From DASWJZ01 sp963720705 (lineage in GTDB: Bacteria; Pseudomonadota; Alphaproteobacteria; Rhizobiales; Afifellaceae), in the NCBI GenBank assembly GCA_963720705.1, contig CAVRGJ010000001.1:558001-622000 (forward strand): a stretch of DNA of 64,000 bases, read 5' to 3'. The position numbers and the translations under genes are program-made. Each line of letters starts with the position of its first letter. Within the stretch, counting starts at the first letter, position 1. The notes under the pieces were generated by a model. It worked only from the letters and a program-made list of their open reading frames with translations. It searched no databases and was not told where the DNA came from. Shown here piece after piece: positions 7,067 to 14,263 of the stretch.

Positions 7067-10000
7067 ATGTCCGCCATGCCGAAAGCCTCCAAGACACCCC
7101 ACGCCAAGGCTCCGATCAAGGCCGGCGACCACCTGATCCTGGTCGACGGCTCCGGCTTCATCTTCCGCGCCTTCCACGCGTTGCCGCCGCTGACGCGAAA
7201 GTCCGACGCGCTGCCGGTCGGCGCGGTCGCCGGCTTCTGCAACATGATCTGGAAGATGCTGCAGGAGGGGCCGAGCCCCGAGAAGGGTGATGAGCCGACG
7301 CATTTCGCCGTGATCTTCGATTATTCCGCCAGGACATTCCGCCGCGATATCTACGCCGACTACAAGGCGCATCGACCGGAGCCGCCCTCAGACCTGATCC
7401 CGCAATTCGGGCTCATTCGGCAAGCCACGCGCGCCTTCAACCTCGCCTGCCTCGAGCAGGAGGGCTGGGAGGCGGACGACCTGATCGCGACCTATACGAA
7501 GCAGGCGACCGGGGCCGGCGCGACGGTGACCATCGTCTCCTCCGACAAGGACCTGATGCAGATCATCAAGCCCGGCGTCGCCATGGTCGACACGATGAAG
7601 AACATCGTCATCGACCGCGAAGCCGTGAAGGAGAAGTTCGGCGTCTATCCGGAGAAGATGATCGAGCTTCAGGCGCTCGTCGGCGATTCGACCGACAACG
7701 TACCGGGTGTGCCCGGCATCGGCCCGAAGACGGCGGCGCAGCTCCTCGACGAATACGGCGACCTCGAAACGCTGCTTTCACGGGCAGGCGAGATCAAACA
7801 GCAGAAGCGGCGCGAGAACCTGATCGAGTTTGCGGAACAGGCGCGCATCTCCCGCAAGCTCGTGACGCTCTCCCCCGACGTGCCGCTCGATGTGCCGCTC
7901 GACGACCTCGCAGTCGAAGCCGTCGACGGGGCGAAAGCGGTGGCGTTCTGCAAGGCGATGGAATTTGCAGCGCTAACGAAGCGCGTCGCCGACAAGACCG
8001 GGGTCGATCCGGCAGAGATCGCGCCGGCGACGCTCGAAATTGCCGGGTGGCCGCCCGGTGGGGGCGGTGCGCCGGCGCACGGCCCCGACGTAGGCGTCTC
8101 GGAGAAGCCCCCTGCTGTCCCGCCAAGTGGCAAGCAGGGGCAATTGGCTTTGTCCGATCCTTCGAGGCTCGCTTCGCTCGCTCCTCAGGATGAGGGCGGT
8201 GCAAAGCGCGGGCGCGAGGCAACGAGCGCGCTCGGCAAGCCGGCGGACCTCGTGGCGGCGCGGCTGAAGGAGGCGGCGGGCGCGAAGATCGAGGTCGGTA
8301 AATATCACTGCATCAGAACGCTCGACGGGCTGAAGCGCTGGATCGCGGCCGCATACGAACGCGGGCTCGTCGCGATCGAAGTGGAGGCGAGCGGCGCCAG
8401 CCCGATGCTTGCGGAGATTTGCGGCATCGCGCTTGCGCTCGACGCCGGGTTCTCCTGCTACGTGCCGATCGGCCACCGCACCGGCGACGGCGACATTTTC
8501 GGCGGCGGACTCGAAAAGGATCAGATTCCGCTCGACGCCGCGCTCTCCGCGCTGAAGCCTCTCCTTGAAAACGCCTCGGTCCTGAAGATCGGGCAGAACA
8601 TCAAAGACGACTGGCTGGTGCTTCAGCGCCACGGCATCCAGATGGCGCCGGTCGACGACACGATGCTGATGTCCTACGCGCTCGACGCCGGCGCGATGAA
8701 GCACGGGCACGGCATCGGCGAGCTGGCAAGCGAGCTTTTCGGGCACGAGCGCATCGACTTCAAAGCCGTGACCGGCACGGGTAAGGACAAGGTCACGTTC
8801 GAGCGCGTGCCGATCGACAAGGCGACGGAATATGCGGCTGAGGATTGCGACCTCGCGCTCCGCGTCTGGAGCGTCCTGAAGGCGCGGCTTCCGGCGACCC
8901 AGGTGACGCGCGTCTACGAGCGGCTCGAGCGGCCGATGATCCCGGTGCTCGCCAAGATGGAAAGCCGCGGCATCAAGATCGACCGGCAAATCCTCTCGCG
9001 TCTCTCCGGCAGCTTCGCGCAGAAGGCGGCAGCGGCCGAGGCGGAGATCTACGACCTCGCCGGCCAGGAATTCAACATCGGCTCCACCAAGCAGCTCGGC
9101 GACATCCTCTACGGCAAGATGGGGCTCGCCGGCGGCAAGAAGACCAAGACCGGCCAATGGTCGACCGACGTGAAGGTGCTGGAAGAGCTGGCCGAAGAAG
9201 GCGTGCCGATCGCGCGAAAAATCGTCGACTGGCGGCAGCTGACCAAGCTCAAGTCCACCTACACCGACGCGCTTCCGGGCTACATCCATCCGGAGACCGG
9301 TCGCGTCCACACCGACTACGCGCTCGCCTCGACCTCGACCGGGCGGCTCTCCTCGTCGGAGCCGAATCTGCAGAACATCCCGGTCCGCACGGAAGAGGGA
9401 CGCGCCATCCGCCGCGCCTTCATCGCCGAGGAGGGTTTCAAGCTCGTCTCCGCCGACTACAGCCAGATCGAGCTTCGCGTGCTCGCGCACATGGCCGACA
9501 TACCGCAGCTGGTGAAGGCCTTCGACGAGGGGCTCGACATCCATGCGATGACGGCCTCGGAGATGTTCGGCGTGCCGGTCGAAGGCATGGACCCGAACGT
9601 CAGGCGGCGGGCGAAGGCGATCAATTTCGGCATCATCTACGGAATCTCCGCGTTCGGACTCGCGGCACAGCTCGGCATCCCGCGCGGCGAAGCGGCCGAC
9701 TACATCAACCGTTACTTCGAGCGCTTCCCCGGTATCCGCGGCTACATGGATTCGACCAAGGCGTTCTGCCGCGAGCATCTCTATGTCGAGACGCTGTTCG
9801 GGCGGCGCGCGCACTATCCGGAGATACGCTCGTCGCAGCCGTCGCTTCGCGCCTTCCAGGAGCGCGCGGCGATCAACGCGCCGATCCAGGGCTCCGCGGC
9901 CGACATCATCCGGCGCGCCATGATCCGCATGGAGGAGGCGCTGGAGGCGGCGAAACTAAAGGCGCGGATGCTGCTTCAGGTGCACGACGAGCTTGTCTTC

Positions 10001-10141
10001 GAGGTGCCGGACGAGGAGGTTGAGGACACCATCCCGGTCGTCCGCAAGGTGATGGAGAACGCCGCACTGCCGGCCGTCCAGCTCCGCGTGCCGCTCCACG
10101 TCGACGCGCGCGCCGCGGACAATTGGGAAGAGGCACATTAG
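7067..10141 (+). CDS. polA: DNA polymerase I
   Basis: Full-length (about 1024 residues) family A polymerase for Okazaki fragment processing and repair. Order: 5'-3' exonuclease (about 20-310, with 'GDSTDNVPGVPGIGPKTA'), linker (about 320-420), 3'-5' exonuclease fold (about 425-620), polymerase (about 650-1020) with 'DYSQIELRVLAH' (about 796) and 'QVHDELVFEVPD' (about 971). Two oddities: the linker contains a dispersed palindromic repeat read in frame (about residues 365-377), and the first exonuclease motif reads IEVE where FDTE-like sequence is usual (E438 for the aspartate). The later D of 'VDDTMLMSY' and Y/D of 'YAAEDCDLALR' are kept. Start uncertain: ATG 7046, 7067 and 7076 are all in frame with weak ribosome sites. 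Confidence 0.93.
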   Translation: MSAMPKASKTPHAKAPIKAGDHLILVDGSGFIFRAFHALPPLTRKSDALPVGAVAGFCNMIWKMLQEGPSPEKGDEPTHFAVIFDYSARTFRRDIYADYKAHRPEPPSDLIPQFGLIRQATRAFNLACLEQEGWEADDLIATYTKQATGAGATVTIVSSDKDLMQIIKPGVAMVDTMKNIVIDREAVKEKFGVYPEKMIELQALVGDSTDNVPGVPGIGPKTAAQLLDEYGDLETLLSRAGEIKQQKRRENLIEFAEQARISRKLVTLSPDVPLDVPLDDLAVEAVDGAKAVAFCKAMEFAALTKRVADKTGVDPAEIAPATLEIAGWPPGGGGAPAHGPDVGVSEKPPAVPPSGKQGQLALSDPSRLASLAPQDEGGAKRGREATSALGKPADLVAARLKEAAGAKIEVGKYHCIRTLDGLKRWIAAAYERGLVAIEVEASGASPMLAEICGIALALDAGFSCYVPIGHRTGDGDIFGGGLEKDQIPLDAALSALKPLLENASVLKIGQNIKDDWLVLQRHGIQMAPVDDTMLMSYALDAGAMKHGHGIGELASELFGHERIDFKAVTGTGKDKVTFERVPIDKATEYAAEDCDLALRVWSVLKARLPATQVTRVYERLERPMIPVLAKMESRGIKIDRQILSRLSGSFAQKAAAAEAEIYDLAGQEFNIGSTKQLGDILYGKMGLAGGKKTKTGQWSTDVKVLEELAEEGVPIARKIVDWRQLTKLKSTYTDALPGYIHPETGRVHTDYALASTSTGRLSSSEPNLQNIPVRTEEGRAIRRAFIAEEGFKLVSADYSQIELRVLAHMADIPQLVKAFDEGLDIHAMTASEMFGVPVEGMDPNVRRRAKAINFGIIYGISAFGLAAQLGIPRGEAADYINRYFERFPGIRGYMDSTKAFCREHLYVETLFGRRAHYPEIRSSQPSLRAFQERAAINAPIQGSAADIIRRAMIRMEEALEAAKLKARMLLQVHDELVFEVPDEEVEDTIPVVRKVMENAALPAVQLRVPLHVDARAADNWEEAH
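8159..8196 (+). repeat. Dispersed palindromic repeat (type B) inside polA
   Basis: The stretch begins CCTTCGAGGCTC, has a GCTTCGCTCGC centre and ends CTCAGGATGAGGG. The same outer sequence recurs at 11898-11980, 14161-14208 and 51394-51442. Here it is translated in frame as PSRLASLAPQDEG within the linker of DNA polymerase I. Confidence 0.75.
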
Positions 10142-10150
10142 GAAGCCTGA

Positions 10151-10206
10151 CCCCTCATCCGACCCCGCGCAAAGCGCGGGGCACCTTCTCCCACAAGGGG
10201 AGAAGG
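10151..10206. repeat. Two-hairpin intergenic repeat (type C) downstream of polA
   Basis: Two adjacent hairpins: CCCCGCGC-AAA-GCGCGGGG and then CCTTCTCCC-ACAA-GGGGAGAAGG. This shape is common between genes in Hyphomicrobiales. It begins about ten bases after the polA stop and could also act as transcription end or mRNA stabiliser, although no T-run follows. No second copy lies in the window. Confidence 0.6.
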
Positions 10207-10226
10207 CTAAGAGTCGCCCCCGCCGC

Positions 10227-10334
10227 TCAGAGCCAACCCAAGACCATCGACGTGTAGTGTCCGTGGAAGACGAGCCAGTCGACCGCGGCGAACCCGGCTG
10301 CGAACGCTTCAATCGCGAATGGTATCCCTTGCAT
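10227..10334 (-). CDS. Possible 35-residue membrane miniprotein
   Basis: A short minus-strand frame starting at ATG 10334 with GGAG seven bases upstream. The peptide begins MQGIPFAIEAFAAGFAAVDW and ends YTSMVLGWL; nearly all of it is hydrophobic and would form one membrane-spanning helix. It lies in the otherwise gene-free 410 bases between polA and the DoxX gene. Support is only composition, ribosome site and location; no family is recognised, and it may be chance. Confidence 0.3.
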   Translation of the reverse strand: MQGIPFAIEAFAAGFAAVDWLVFHGHYTSMVLGWL

Positions 10335-10553
10335 GACCATTCTCCGGCTAACGACCGCCCCAATTTGAAGCTTATTCGGTCGAGCACCGCCGCGCGAAAA
10401 GTTCCGAAACTTGGAGTCACTCTTAGGTCGCCGTCTGCGTACGTGTTTGATTAGAATTCGCTTCAAGGCCTATCGAAGCCGAAATTGCGCTGTATCAAGG
10501 CTGCCCCTGCGCCGCCCTCTATTCCGTCAAGAAGCCCTTCCCGGAGCTCATTC

Positions 10554-11030
10554 ATGTCCACGCGCCTTCAACCAGCTTTCGTCTTCGTCTTCCGTCTGGC
10601 GATGGCGTGGACCTTCCTCTATGCGGCGTCGCGACAGGTTCTGAACCCTAACTGGAACGTTGCCGATTTCCTGAACGGGACCGCCACCTTCCACGACGTC
10701 TACGGCGTGTTTAGGGGCGCGCTCGTTGCCGCGATCATCAGCGTCCTCGTCGCCTGGGGGCACCTTCTGATCGGGCTCTCGCTGTTGGGCGGGCTGATGG
10801 TGCGGGTGAGCGCCACGATCGGCGCGATTCTGATGCTGCTTTACTGGGCCGCCTATATGGACTTCCCCTATGTCGGCGGCAGCGACAATTTCGTCATCGA
10901 CTTCCATTTCGTCTACGCGATCATCCTTGCCTTTCTCGTCGCGACGCGCGCCGGGCATGTCTTCGGGCTCGACCAATGGGCGGCGCGGGCGAGCGAACGG
11001 CATCAGGCCCTGCACACGCTGTTCGCGTAG
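10554..11030 (+). CDS. DoxX-family membrane protein
   Basis: A 158-residue protein with four hydrophobic segments (about 8-25, 55-78, 83-105, 118-138) of the DoxX/DoxD superfamily of small quinone-linked or redox-associated membrane proteins. Family-like features include 'FRLAMAWTFLYAASRQ' at the start and 'GHLLIGLSLLGGLMVRVSA' in the third segment. ATG 10554 is supported by GGAG seven bases upstream; a longer upstream reading adds a non-membrane, proline-rich tail. Enzymatic function is not known for this subgroup. Convergent with the EI24/CysZ-like gene. Confidence 0.75.
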   Translation: MSTRLQPAFVFVFRLAMAWTFLYAASRQVLNPNWNVADFLNGTATFHDVYGVFRGALVAAIISVLVAWGHLLIGLSLLGGLMVRVSATIGAILMLLYWAAYMDFPYVGGSDNFVIDFHFVYAIILAFLVATRAGHVFGLDQWAARASERHQALHTLFA

Positions 11031-11041
11031 AGCGCGGCCGC

Positions 11042-11791
11042 TCAGAAGCGGTCAGCATCGTCCTTGGCGAGCTCTTCGAGCGCGTCGGAATCGGCAACGA
11101 ACTTCTCGGCGCCCGCGTCCCAGCGATAGGTCGCCGAGGCGGCGATGCGCCTTTCAAGGTGCACCATGAAGGCGGTGGCAAAGAGGGGGCCGAGAAGATT
11201 CACGATCGGGATCGCGAGAAAGACCGCGATCAGGAGCCCGGCTGCGAAGATCGTGCCGGAATTCTCGCGTCTCAGCCGCCGCGCCTCCAGCTCCTCGTGG
11301 CGACGAAGTGCGGCAAGCTCGAAATATTCGCGGCCGAGGAGATAGGCATTGGCGGCGAGGAAGATCAGGAACCCGAAGCCGAGAAGAAGCACGAGCGGCA
11401 GCGCGACGGCATTCACGAGGAGCACGATTCCGAGAAACTTGACCGCGGTGACGAGGGAAAGGAGGAGCGGCTGCGCACGGCCGGGCGGGTCGGCGGAATA
11501 ATGCGTCCGCTCCACCACCGCGGCGATCTCGTCGAGGAAGAATCCGGCGAAGAGCGCGGCGACCGGCGCGACGAGGAAGCCGATCCCGACCAGGAGCCCG
11601 ACGCCGGTCATCACGTCGAGCGCCGTGTCGAGCCAGGGCCACGGGGTCGCGACGTAGTGCGCGACCAGCCATTCGACCAGGACCCAGAGCGCCGCGAGGA
11701 GAGCAAGCGTCAGCGCCAGCGCTTTCATCAGCACGCCGCGGAAAGGCGGCGAGAGGATATCGCGGAAGGCAAGGATCGCGGCGTCGAGCAT
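11042..11791 (-). CDS. EI24/CysZ-like membrane protein (annotated as sulfate transporter family)
   Basis: A 249-residue membrane protein with four to five hydrophobic stretches separated by short loops and a soluble C-terminal tail. Pattern ('FRDILSPPFRGVLMKALALT', 'LGREYFELAALRRH', 'ENSGTIFAAGLLIAVFLAIP') matches the EI24 domain shared by CysZ sulfate permeases. Whether it moves sulfate here is not shown: no cys gene is nearby. Transcribed toward DoxX; upstream lie repeat elements and then adenosine kinase on the other strand. Confidence 0.75.
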   Translation of the reverse strand: MLDAAILAFRDILSPPFRGVLMKALALTLALLAALWVLVEWLVAHYVATPWPWLDTALDVMTGVGLLVGIGFLVAPVAALFAGFFLDEIAAVVERTHYSADPPGRAQPLLLSLVTAVKFLGIVLLVNAVALPLVLLLGFGFLIFLAANAYLLGREYFELAALRRHEELEARRLRRENSGTIFAAGLLIAVFLAIPIVNLLGPLFATAFMVHLERRIAASATYRWDAGAEKFVADSDALEELAKDDADRF

Positions 11792-11809
11792 GGCGGGGCA
11801 CGTTTCCTG

Positions 11810-11844
11810 TCGTCATGCCGGTATCCAAGTCCGGCAATGACGAC
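11810..11844. repeat. Short copy of the type A palindromic repeat
   Basis: CGTCATGCCGG ... CCGGCAATGACG inverted repeat, a minimal copy lacking the CATTCC/GGAATG inner arms seen in the ~100-base copies at 14046, 18089 and 53195. Lies about 20 bases before the start codon of the EI24-family gene. Confidence 0.6.
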
Positions 11845-11897
11845 AAATGGAAATGTGGGAGACGAAGTCCAATGCCTCCCGAAGCATTGGTGCGTGC

Positions 11898-11980
11898 TTC
11901 GAGGCTCCATTCCGCCCTCATCCTGAGGTGCGAGTGAGGCGAGCCTCGAAGGGGCGGAATGGAGCACCTCAGCATGAGGG
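11898..11980. repeat. Nested type B repeat: one copy interrupted by an inverted second copy
   Basis: The outer copy is split: CTTCGAGGCTC at the left and CACCTCAGCATGAGG at the right. Between them lies CATTCCGCC, then an inverted copy reading CTCATCCTGAGGTGCGAG ... GAGCCTCGAAG, then GGCGGAATG. CATTCCGCC and GGCGGAATG are exact inverted repeats, so the insert has ends of its own. With 11810-11844 it fills the 306 bases between the EI24-family gene and adenosine kinase. Confidence 0.65.
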
Positions 11981-12097
11981 AGGTTGTTAGCTTCATTCGA
12001 CGCCCATCCCTGCAAAGAGGAGGGGAGCCGGCGCGGCGATTTGCCATTCCCCGAGCGATTCGCTAGGCGGACGGGTCATTTCTTGGGCGGGGAACGC

Positions 12098-13099
12098 ATG
12101 GCGGAGCCGAAACTCGACGTGCTGACGATCGGCAACGCCATCGTCGACGTGCTGGCGCACACGGAAGAGGATTTTCTAGTCCGTGAGGGCCTCGTCAAAG
12201 GCTCGATGCGGCTGATCGACGGCGCCGAGGCGGACCGGCTCTACGATCACATGGGCGCGGCACAGCTCATCTCCGGCGGCTGCGCCGGGAACACCGCGGC
12301 GGGCATCGCCTCCTTCGGCGGACGCGCGGCGTTCATCGGCAAGGTGGCCGAGGACGAGCTCGGCCGCTTCTTTCGCCACGACCTGAAGGCGCTCGGCATC
12401 GCCTTCCCGACGGCGCCCGTGACCGACGGCACGCCGACGGCGCGCTCGATGATCCTGATCACGCCGGACGGCGAGCGCACGATGAATACGCACCTTGCCG
12501 CCTGCCAGGAGCTGACCCCGGCGGATATCGACAAGCAGACGGTCGAAAGCGCGGCGATCACCTATCTTGAGGGCTATCTCTGGGACCCGCCCAAGGCCAA
12601 GGAGGCGTTCCGCGCCGCCGCAAGGATCGCGCACGGTGCAGGACGACGCGTCGCGATCACGCTATCGGATTCCTTCTGCGTCGATCGCTTCCGCGACGAG
12701 TTCCTGGAGCTGATGCGTGGCGGCGCGCTCGACATCGTCTTCGCCAACCGGCACGAGGTGCTGTCGCTCTACCAGACGAGTGACTTCGAGACCGCGGTCG
12801 AGGCGCTCGAACGCGACGTGCCGCTCGCCGTCGTTACCATGAGCGAAGAGGGGTCGATGGCGCTCTGCGGCGGCGCACGCGTGCCGATTCCCGCGGCGAT
12901 GGTGGAGCACCTCGTCGACCTGACGGGCGCCGGCGATCAATACGCCGCCGGGTTTCTCTATGGCCTCGCGCACGATTTTCCGCTGGAGGTCTGCGGGCGC
13001 CTCGGCTCGCTCGCCGCGGCGGAAGTGATCGGCCATGTCGGGGCGCGGCCGGTCGAATCCTTGAAGCAGCTCGCCGGCCAGGCGGGGCTCGCGGCGTAG
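12098..13099 (+). CDS. PfkB-family adenosine kinase
   Basis: A 333-residue sugar/nucleoside kinase. The N-terminus 'KLDVLTIGNAIVDVLAH' and 'SGGCAGNTAAGIASFGG' (about 57-73) are typical of the adenosine-kinase branch of the PfkB family, and the second signature 'DLTGAGDQYAAGFLYGLA' (about 273-290) carries the catalytic aspartate in the anion hole. It phosphorylates adenosine (or a related nucleoside) to AMP using ATP in the cytoplasm. ATG 12098 was chosen (GGGGA upstream); reading further upstream runs through repeat DNA. Monocistronic or cotranscribed with the MBL gene 23 bases downstream. Confidence 0.88.
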   Translation: MAEPKLDVLTIGNAIVDVLAHTEEDFLVREGLVKGSMRLIDGAEADRLYDHMGAAQLISGGCAGNTAAGIASFGGRAAFIGKVAEDELGRFFRHDLKALGIAFPTAPVTDGTPTARSMILITPDGERTMNTHLAACQELTPADIDKQTVESAAITYLEGYLWDPPKAKEAFRAAARIAHGAGRRVAITLSDSFCVDRFRDEFLELMRGGALDIVFANRHEVLSLYQTSDFETAVEALERDVPLAVVTMSEEGSMALCGGARVPIPAAMVEHLVDLTGAGDQYAAGFLYGLAHDFPLEVCGRLGSLAAAEVIGHVGARPVESLKQLAGQAGLAA

Positions 13100-13122
13100 A
13101 CGCCGAGGGCGGCCGGCGCGCG

Positions 13123-14034
13123 ATGAATCCGGGAGCGGAACCGGAGCGGCAATCGGAAATGCCGCCCGCGGATTTGGCGCCGGACCGCCTCGTGCTGCTT
13201 GGGACGAAAGGCGGGCCGCGGGTCGCGAACGGCCGCGCCAATCCGGCGAACCTTCTTCTGGTCGCGGGCGTGCCCTACATCATCGACTGCGGCTACGGCG
13301 TGACGCGGCAATTGGCGCGGATTGGCCTGCCGCTGACGGCGCTCCGCCATGTCTTCATCACGCACCACCACTCCGACCACAATCTCGAATACGGCAACCT
13401 GATCTTGAACGCCTGGGCGCGAGGATTGTCAGAGCCGGTCGACGCCTATGGGCCGGTTGGACTCAAGCGAATGACACAGCTCTTCTTCGAGCTCAACGAA
13501 TTCGATATCGAGATACGCATGGCGGACGAAGCCCGTCCCGACATCCGCAAGCTTGTGAGCGTGCACGAGATTTCAGAGGGCGGCGTCGTCTTGCGTAACG
13601 ACGACGTGACGGTCACCGCCTTCAAGACGCCGCACCCTCCGATCACCGAGAACTTCGCCTATAAGTTCGCGACGAAAGATGCCGTCGTCGTGTTCTCAAG
13701 CGATACGGAATACAACCCGAAGCTCGCGGAATTCGCTTCAGGCGCCGACATTCTGGTGCACGAGGCGCTCTACGAACCGGGCGTCGACGCGCTCGTTGCG
13801 CGCATCCCGAACGCCGGGTCGCTCAAATCGCATCTGATGGCGTCGCATACGACGACGGAAGACGTCGGGCGGATCGCGGCGCAGGCCGGCGTGAAGACGC
13901 TGGTGCTGAACCACCTCGTGCCGGGCGACGACCCGACGATCACCGACGCGATGTGGGCGGAAGGCGTGAAGGAGCATTTCTCCGGGCGCATCATCGTCGG
14001 CGCGGATCTGATGCGCTTTTCGCTCAAGGGGTGA
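13123..14034 (+). CDS. MBL-fold metallo-hydrolase (RNase Z-like)
   Basis: A 303-residue metallo-beta-lactamase-fold hydrolase. The metal motif 'ITHHHSDHNLEYG' is present near residue 86, followed by 'FSSDTEYNP' with a metal-bridging aspartate, 'HEALYEPG' and 'LVLNHLVPGDD' with the last histidine. 'SHTTTEDVGRIAAQAGVKTL' resembles the RNase Z/arylsulfatase-like group. True tRNA processing is unlikely to be the role without the exosite arm, so the substrate is unknown. Start uncertain: ATG 13123 has a poor ribosome site; ATG 13159 is an alternative. Confidence 0.8.
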   Translation: MNPGAEPERQSEMPPADLAPDRLVLLGTKGGPRVANGRANPANLLLVAGVPYIIDCGYGVTRQLARIGLPLTALRHVFITHHHSDHNLEYGNLILNAWARGLSEPVDAYGPVGLKRMTQLFFELNEFDIEIRMADEARPDIRKLVSVHEISEGGVVLRNDDVTVTAFKTPHPPITENFAYKFATKDAVVVFSSDTEYNPKLAEFASGADILVHEALYEPGVDALVARIPNAGSLKSHLMASHTTTEDVGRIAAQAGVKTLVLNHLVPGDDPTITDAMWAEGVKEHFSGRIIVGADLMRFSLKG

Positions 14035-14045
14035 GACAGACCACC

Positions 14046-14145
14046 GTCGTCATGCCCGGACTTTATCCGGGCATCCATTCCGTGGCGTTGCTGACGCTCT
14101 CAACCCCGACGGAATGGATTGCCGGGTCAAGCCCGGCAATGACGA
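14046..14145. repeat. Dispersed palindromic repeat, type A (~100 bases)
   Basis: Left arm GTCGTCATGCCCGG...CCGGGCATCCATTCC, right arm GGAATGGATTGCCGGG...CCCGGCAATGACGA, with a variable middle. Each arm can fold into its own hairpin and the arms are inverted copies of each other. Other copies: 18089-18189, 53195-53284, and a short one at 11810-11844. Confidence 0.8.
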
Positions 14146-14160
14146 GAGAGGTCGTGCGTG

Positions 14161-14208
14161 CTTCGAGGCTCCCCCGGACCAAGTCCGGGGTCGCACCTCA
14201 GCATGAGG
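14161..14208. repeat. Dispersed palindromic repeat, type B
   Basis: CTTCGAGGCTCCCCCGGACC ... GGGGTCGCACCTCAGCATGAGG, almost identical to the copy inside mutS (51394-51442). The inner CCCCCGGA/TCCGGGG arms form a hairpin. It directly follows a type A copy. Confidence 0.8.
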
Positions 14209-14233
14209 AAGGTGGTGGATGCCAGAAAGGATC

Positions 14234-14256
14234 GGGCCGGCCGCGAAGGCCGGCCC
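14234..14256 (-). terminator. Strong hairpin after hslU, likely terminator
   Basis: Perfect 9-bp stem GGGCCGGCC / GGCCGGCCC with a five-base loop, eight bases after the hslU stop in the direction of transcription. The T-run on the minus strand is weak (ATCCTTT), so it may work with Rho or as an mRNA end stabiliser. Confidence 0.6.
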
Positions 14257-14263
14257 GCTTTGA

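Noticed and set aside
7973..9814. Minus-strand open frame of about 610 codons within polA
   Set aside because: Antisense shadow; no domain character, while polA is unambiguous on the plus strand.
11984..12097. N-terminal extension of the adenosine kinase frame
   Set aside because: It reads through repeat DNA and lacks family similarity; ATG 12098 gives the conserved start.
14046..14208. Type A plus type B repeats as a CRISPR or an attachment site
   Set aside because: Copies are palindromic, singly dispersed and differ in their centres; there are no unique spacers of equal length, integrase gene or tRNA nearby.
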